Program-made: the position numbers and the translations under genes | Assembly (NCBI GenBank): GCA_035513215.1 | Contig: DATKCK010000107.1 | Coordinates: 1-18,586, forward strand | DNA length: 18,586 nucleotides | Reading direction: 5' to 3' | Origin: DATCZB01 sp035513215 | Lineage (GTDB): Bacteria > Pseudomonadota > Gammaproteobacteria > Steroidobacterales > Rariloculaceae | Shown: positions 15,021-18,586 of the stretch, in pieces | Layout of the letters: each line of letters starts with the position of its first letter | Numbering within the stretch: position 1 is the stretch's first letter | The notes under the pieces: generated by a model | The model's input: only the letters and a program-made list of their open reading frames with translations | What the model was told of the DNA's origin: nothing | Databases searched by the model: none

Positions 15021-16184
15021 ATGCGGCGCGTGACGCCGACCCCGCCCGACCGCATCCCGACCACCCATGTCGGCAGTCTTCCGCGCAGCGCCGCCGTCGT
15101 CGACTGGCTCAAGCGAAAGGAGGCGGGCGAGCCGTACGATCAGTCCGAGTTCGATGCTGCCATGCGCGAGGGCGCCGACGAAGCCGTCGCGAGACAAATC
15201 GAGGTCGGGATCGACATCGTCAGCGACGGCGAGACGAGCAAGATCGGTTACGCGACCTATATCAAAGACCGCTTCTCGGGCTTCGCGGGCCATCATCCGC
15301 GGCCGCCGCATCTCGATCTCGCGCCTCATCCCGATTTCCGCGAGGCCATGGGCCGCATGCTGGGACCCCAGACCTTCCGGCGCGCAGCCTGCGTCGGACC
15401 GGTCGAGCTCATCGACCCCGATGCCGTCAGGAAGGACATCGACAACCTCAAGCACGCGCTCGCGAGTCACGGCGGGACGCGCGCATTCATGAACGCCGCA
15501 TCGCCGGGCGTGGTCTCGTCGTTTCAACCGAATCGTTACTATGAGACGCACGAGGCCTATGTCGACGCGATCGCCGACGCGATGCGGTACGAGTACGAGG
15601 CGATCGCGGCCGCCGGCTTGGATCTGCAACTCGATTGCCCGGATCTTGCGATGGCGAGACACACGGGTTTTCAGGAGCTGAGCGAAGTCGAGTTTCTCGA
15701 GCGCGCCGAATATCAGGTCGAGGCGCTGAACCGTGCCGTCGCCAACATTCCGGCAGAGCAGATGCGGATGCATATCTGCTGGGGCAACTATGAGGGGCCG
15801 CACGATCACGACATTCCGCTCGCGACGATCCTCGGCATCGTGCTAAAGGTCAAGCCGTCCGCTCTCGTCTTCGAGGCGGCGAATCCGAGGCATCGTCACG
15901 AGTGGACGGTCTGGAAGGACGCCGCGATCCCGGAGGACAAAATTCTCGTGCCGGGCTGCATCGACTCGACCTACAACTACGTCGAGCATCCGGAGCTCGT
16001 CGCGCAGCAGATCTGCCAGTACGCCGACATCGTCGGGCGCGAGCGTGTCATCGCGGGGACCGACTGCGGGTTCGGGTCGTTCGTCGGGACGGGGCGTGTC
16101 GTACCGGCCATCGCCTACAAGAAGCTCGCGGCGCTCGTCGAGGGGGCGGCGATCGCGAGTCGGCGGCTTTGGGCGAACGGCTAG
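15021..16184 (+). CDS. Cobalamin-independent methionine synthase C-terminal-like zinc methyltransferase
   Basis: A 387-residue cytoplasmic TIM-barrel enzyme resembling the catalytic half of MetE, which moves a methyl group from a folate to a thiol. The N-terminal TTHVGSLPR (14-22) and IVSDGETSK (66-74) match the folate/thiol face. Zinc ligands equivalent to the MetE set are His251 and Cys253 in MHICWGNYEG, Glu285 in LVFEAANP and Cys349 in GTDCGFGSF. It lacks the N-terminal MetE barrel, as in archaeal-type and many uncharacterised bacterial paralogues, which may use substrates other than homocysteine. Epoxyalkane:coenzyme M transferases share this fold. Starts at TTG 14994, ATG 15021 and GTG 15030 are possible; ATG 15021 is taken with moderate confidence since no strong Shine-Dalgarno discriminates. 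It is divergent from the DUF3500 gene and has no operon partners. Confidence 0.85.
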   Translation: MRRVTPTPPDRIPTTHVGSLPRSAAVVDWLKRKEAGEPYDQSEFDAAMREGADEAVARQIEVGIDIVSDGETSKIGYATYIKDRFSGFAGHHPRPPHLDLAPHPDFREAMGRMLGPQTFRRAACVGPVELIDPDAVRKDIDNLKHALASHGGTRAFMNAASPGVVSSFQPNRYYETHEAYVDAIADAMRYEYEAIAAAGLDLQLDCPDLAMARHTGFQELSEVEFLERAEYQVEALNRAVANIPAEQMRMHICWGNYEGPHDHDIPLATILGIVLKVKPSALVFEAANPRHRHEWTVWKDAAIPEDKILVPGCIDSTYNYVEHPELVAQQICQYADIVGRERVIAGTDCGFGSFVGTGRVVPAIAYKKLAALVEGAAIASRRLWANG

Positions 16185-16192
16185 CCGGAGCG

Positions 16193-17116
16193 CTACCCGC
16201 TCAGCCGGCGGAGGTCGAGTCGATCGCCAAAGCTCGGGATCGTCGGTTTGCGCCCGGTCTCGGTCTCGATGACTTCGGCGAGCGCGGTCTGAGCTTCGGG
16301 CTCGCCGTGGATGAGATAGACCGGGGGAGAGCCCGCGAACTCACGGTACCAGGCGACGAGGCCCGGCTGATCGGCGTGGGCGGACAGGCCGCCGACGGTG
16401 TGGATGCGGGCGTTGACGCGGATTTCCTCGCCGAGGATGCCGATCCGGGAGGCGCCGCGGTGCCGGCGGTCGCCATAGGTGCTCTCGAGCAGGACGATGT
16501 CGGCCTCGTCGACGACTTCGGGATCCGGCATGACGGGGGCGTCGACGAAGCCGAGGTCGCCGCTGAAGACGAGCTTGCACACGCGTCCGTCTTCCTCCAG
16601 CCAGAGCTCGACGATCGCAGCCCCGAGTATGTGCCCGGCGTTGCGCAGCCGGATCGAGATGTCGGGCAGGATCTCCCGGCGCTGGCCGTAGGCCAGACCC
16701 CGAAACTGGCCGAGGACGGCCTCGCCGTCCTCGAGCGTGTAGAGCGGGGTCAATAAGGGCAGGCCCTGGCGGCGGCGCTTGCGGTTGGTCCACTCGGCGT
16801 CCTTCGCGTGCAGATAGCCCGAATCGCGCAGCATGATGGCGCAGAGGGCGCGCGTCGCCTGATGCGTGTAGATCGGCCCGGTGAACCCCTGCTTCATCAG
16901 CAGCGGCAGGCGGCCGGAATGATCGATATGGGCATGGCTCAGCACCACGGCATCGATCGCGGAAGCGTCGAACGGGAAGGGCTCGCGGTTTCGATCCTCG
17001 TCTTCCTGCCGGCCCTGAATCAGCCCGCACTCGAGCAGAATCCTGTGCTCGCGAACGCGAACCAGATAGCACAATCCCGTGACCTGTCCCGTCGCTCCGA
17101 AAAACTGAATATCCAT
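16193..17116 (-). CDS. MBL-fold RNase-like hydrolase apparently missing its beta-CASP domain
   Basis: A 307-residue protein of the beta-CASP metallo-beta-lactamase (RNA-processing, YSH1/RNase J/CPSF-like) lineage. Intact MBL parts include SHAHIDHSG (His61, His63, Asp65, His66), NAGHILGAA (His162), FSGDLG (Asp187), motif-A-like ESTYGD (Glu211), GGLSAHADQ (His247) and LIHGEPEA (His270). In full-length homologues about 150 residues, including the GMxxGGR-type segment and motif B His, separate ESTYGDRxHR from the GEEIRVNARIHT block. Here they are joined directly at residues 220/221 (around 16457), in frame. Family proteins are usually about 450 residues. The metal site survives but the nucleic-acid clamp would be gone, so activity may be altered or lost. 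It could be a real deletion, a decaying gene or an assembly error. The start is supported by GAGGG just upstream. Confidence 0.8.
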   Translation of the reverse strand: MDIQFFGATGQVTGLCYLVRVREHRILLECGLIQGRQEDEDRNREPFPFDASAIDAVVLSHAHIDHSGRLPLLMKQGFTGPIYTHQATRALCAIMLRDSGYLHAKDAEWTNRKRRRQGLPLLTPLYTLEDGEAVLGQFRGLAYGQRREILPDISIRLRNAGHILGAAIVELWLEEDGRVCKLVFSGDLGFVDAPVMPDPEVVDEADIVLLESTYGDRRHRGASRIGILGEEIRVNARIHTVGGLSAHADQPGLVAWYREFAGSPPVYLIHGEPEAQTALAEVIETETGRKPTIPSFGDRLDLRRLSG

Positions 17117-17127
17117 TGCCCTCGGGA

Positions 17128-17143
17128 GCCCCGCCGGTGGGGC
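17128..17143 (+). other. Small GC hairpin between divergent genes
   Basis: GCCCC (17128-17132) and GGGGC (17139-17143) can form a 5-bp stem with a 6-base loop, followed by AAATA. It is in the 90-bp region between the MBL hydrolase and the Usp gene. It may lie in a leader or be chance in GC-rich DNA. Confidence 0.25.
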
Positions 17144-17206
17144 AAATACCTATATCGCAGGCTTCACGCCGAATTCTAGACTCTGCCCCTGGTCAGGAGA
17201 AACGTC

Positions 17207-18040
17207 ATGGCAGCAGAGACCCCGGCGGGCTTGCAGCGCGTGCTGGCCGTCATCGATCCCGAGCGGCTGATTCAGCCGGCTTTCGAGCGCGCGGAATGGA
17301 TCGCGGCGCGCAACGGCGCCTTGCTGCATCTGTTCTGCTGTCTCGGCGACAGGGATGTCGCCGCCGGCGATCCCGCCGGAGCGTTCTCGATCAGGCGAGT
17401 GAAGGGCTGGCTCGAGCGGCTGACTAAGGATGCCTCTCAGTATGGTCTCGAGACCGAGATCGAGGTGGTCCGGGATCCGAACTGGCGCGAGCGCATCGCA
17501 ACGACAGCGCGCGACAGCAATGCCGATCTGATCGTCAAGACGGTCTCGCGGCATTCGGGGCTCACGCGTCAGCTCAAGACCACGGCCGACTGGACCCTGC
17601 TCGAGACCGCCAACAGGCCCGTATTGCTGATCGACCCGTTGCGCCCGTCGCAGCCGAAGAAGGTGCTTGCGGCCGTCAAGCTCAATCCGGACAGCGAGGA
17701 GTACGAGGTGCTGAACCGGGAAGTCGTTGCCATGTCGCGCCGGATTGCCACGGCGCTCGATGCCGAGCTCGACGCGGTCACGGTCTACAAGGGGGATGAG
17801 ATCCATTTCGACCGGCAGAAGTTCGCCGATAGCTGCGGCCTGCCGCGCAACCGGGTTCACTCGTTCGAAGGCGCGCCGCACAAGGGCATCGCCGACGCGG
17901 CGCGCGAGCTCGGCGCCGACATCCTTGTAATCGGGTGCGCCAACCGCCATTTAAAGGGCAGCGGCACGATCATCGGCGATACGGCGCGGCGCATTATCGA
18001 TGCGGTCGACACCGATCTCGTCGTGATCCCGAGTGCCTGA
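17207..18040 (+). CDS. Tandem universal stress protein (UspE-like)
   Basis: A 277-residue cytoplasmic protein with two universal-stress-protein domains, about residues 9-142 and 150-276. Each half begins with the VLAVI/VLAAVKL strand and ends with a PVLLID or DLVVIP strand. The second half carries GADILVIGCANRHLKGSG and IIGDTARRIIDAVDTDLVVIP, resembling the C-terminal nucleotide-loop region of UspE. The first half has DLIVKTVSRHSGLTRQLKTTADWTLLE, a degenerate loop. Two-domain length matches UspE. The ATG at 17207 follows AGGAG by eight bases. It is 31 bp upstream of an Hsp20 gene on the same strand, so the two probably form a stress operon. The exact role (motility, oxidative or stationary-phase stress) cannot be read from sequence. 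Confidence 0.9.
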   Translation: MAAETPAGLQRVLAVIDPERLIQPAFERAEWIAARNGALLHLFCCLGDRDVAAGDPAGAFSIRRVKGWLERLTKDASQYGLETEIEVVRDPNWRERIATTARDSNADLIVKTVSRHSGLTRQLKTTADWTLLETANRPVLLIDPLRPSQPKKVLAAVKLNPDSEEYEVLNREVVAMSRRIATALDAELDAVTVYKGDEIHFDRQKFADSCGLPRNRVHSFEGAPHKGIADAARELGADILVIGCANRHLKGSGTIIGDTARRIIDAVDTDLVVIPSA

Positions 18041-18071
18041 GAAATATGTTTTAAATCAAGGAGTAAATGTG

Positions 18072-18515
18072 ATGAATCTGATACGTTGGAATCCCCTCGG
18101 TGATCTCGACGATTTTTTCGGTCGCTTGCCCCGCGGTCTCCTGGCTCGCGAGGTCGGCTTTCCGGCCGAGGGCGTCGAATGGCGGCCCGCCGCGAACATC
18201 ACCGAGAACGACAAGGAGTACACGATCCGGGCCGACCTACCCGAGGTGAAGAAGGACGACATCGAGCTGACGGTCACGAACGGCGTGCTGACGCTGCGCG
18301 GCGAGCGCCGTTACGAGAAGTCGACCGATAACGAGAAGGAGCATCGGCGCGAGACGTTTCACGGAACGTTTCAGCGCAGCTTCTCGGTCCCCGAGGACGT
18401 CGATGTCGACGGCATCAAGGCCGACACGAAGGACGGCGTCCTCGTCGTTCACCTACTGAAGAAGGCTGTCACGAAGCCCGAGGCGGTCAAGATCGAGGTG
18501 GGTCAGGCGTCGTAG
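18072..18515 (+). CDS. Hsp20 family small heat shock protein
   Basis: A 147-residue cytoplasmic holdase chaperone that binds unfolding proteins. The N-terminal arm MNLIRWNPLGDLDDFF is typical. The alpha-crystallin domain runs from about residue 35 (WRPAANITENDKEYTIRADLPEVKKDDIELTV) through GVLTLRGER to the TKDGVLVVHL motif near residues 123-132. An IxI-like tail (VKIEV) may dock neighbouring dimers. The ATG at 18072 has a perfect AAGGAG eight bases upstream; the GTG at 18033, inside the Usp gene end, gives an unlikely extension. The 31-bp spacer is notably A/T-rich. No sigma-32 promoter or ROSE-type thermometer is evident in so short a gap, so expression probably comes from the Usp promoter. 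Confidence 0.95.
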   Translation: MNLIRWNPLGDLDDFFGRLPRGLLAREVGFPAEGVEWRPAANITENDKEYTIRADLPEVKKDDIELTVTNGVLTLRGERRYEKSTDNEKEHRRETFHGTFQRSFSVPEDVDVDGIKADTKDGVLVVHLLKKAVTKPEAVKIEVGQAS

Positions 18516-18545
18516 CGTGGATGGGCGTGGATGGGGTGGATGGGG
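18516..18545. repeat. 10-bp tandem repeat, three copies
   Basis: CGTGGATGGG (18516-18525), CGTGGATGGG (18526-18535) and GTGGATGGGG (18536-18545) follow directly after the Hsp20 stop codon and lead into the terminal palindrome. The first two are identical and the third is a shifted variant. Confidence 0.65.
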
Positions 18546-18586
18546 TCAGACCCGTTCAGGTTTCGTAGAAACCTGAACGGGTCTGA
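18546..18586 (+). repeat. Terminal palindrome with 19-bp perfect arms, possible terminator
   Basis: The arms 18546-18564 and 18568-18586 are exact reverse complements with a 3-base loop GTA. The element contains the GGGGTCAGAC core also seen at 11391-11402. It lies 30 bp after the Hsp20 stop and could terminate the Usp-Hsp20 transcript; whether a U-tract follows is unknown because the window ends on the last base of the palindrome. The left flank (ATGGGG) suggests the arms may extend further. Confidence 0.8.

Noticed and set aside
13682..15544. 620-codon plus-strand frame
   Set aside because: It overlaps antisense DUF3500 and runs out of frame through the MetE-like gene; no domain is recognisable.
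1..18586. CRISPR arrays, tRNA/rRNA genes, prophage or defence islands
   Set aside because: No regularly spaced direct repeats, no tRNA-like cloverleaf sequences noticed, and no nuclease, integrase, transposase or toxin-antitoxin genes among the supported frames.

Overview
This 18.6 kb window is GC-rich (roughly 63-65% by eye) bacterial chromosome with dense coding and short gaps. It has no phage, plasmid, transposase, CRISPR, tRNA or rRNA genes that I can see. Gene content (YceI, a glutathionyl-hydroquinone reductase, PQQ dehydrogenase, di-heme peroxidase, LigJ-like hydratase, DUF3300, PepSY, sulfatase) and palindromic intergenic repeats of the GGGGTCAGAC type suggest an aerobic, probably uncultured gammaproteobacterium. 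The lineage is an inference from style and gene mix, not a phylogenetic result.

Layout. 4-1221 (-) is a MauG-type di-heme cytochrome c peroxidase, divergent from glyA (1317-2573, +). A perfect 33-bp inverted repeat with a nested hairpin fills 2596-2715, between glyA and a convergent minus-strand run. In transcription order that run is a PQQ dehydrogenase (6192-4447), a glutathionyl-hydroquinone reductase (4344-3352) and a secreted YceI protein (3274-2723). Divergent from it are a LigJ-like 4-oxalomesaconate hydratase (6320-7351, +) and a membrane DUF2231/cytochrome c fusion (7461-8327, +). The 3' end of that fusion gene is partly duplicated in inverted orientation just beyond it. A secreted low-complexity DUF3300 protein follows (10118-8460, -). 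Next come DUF6152 and PepSY genes (10293-12272, +), a DUF3500-sulfatase pair (14926-12294, -), a MetE-C-like zinc methyltransferase (15021-16184, +), a metallo-beta-lactamase that seems to lack its beta-CASP domain (17116-16193, -), and a stress pair of a tandem-Usp protein and Hsp20 (17207-18515, +). The window ends exactly on the last base of a 19-bp-arm palindrome.

How it fits together. The recurring theme is periplasmic or membrane redox chemistry (di-heme peroxidase, PQQ dehydrogenase, DUF2231-cytochrome c, PepSY) with aromatic/quinone handling (LigJ, hydroquinone reductase). These are scattered short transcription units rather than one pathway cluster. I do not see a clearly new multi-gene system. 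The most unusual items are the beta-CASP-deleted hydrolase, the inverted copy of a gene 3' end, the PQQ enzyme with a lanthanide-type Asp but no canonical Asn ligand, and three families of palindromic intergenic sequence.
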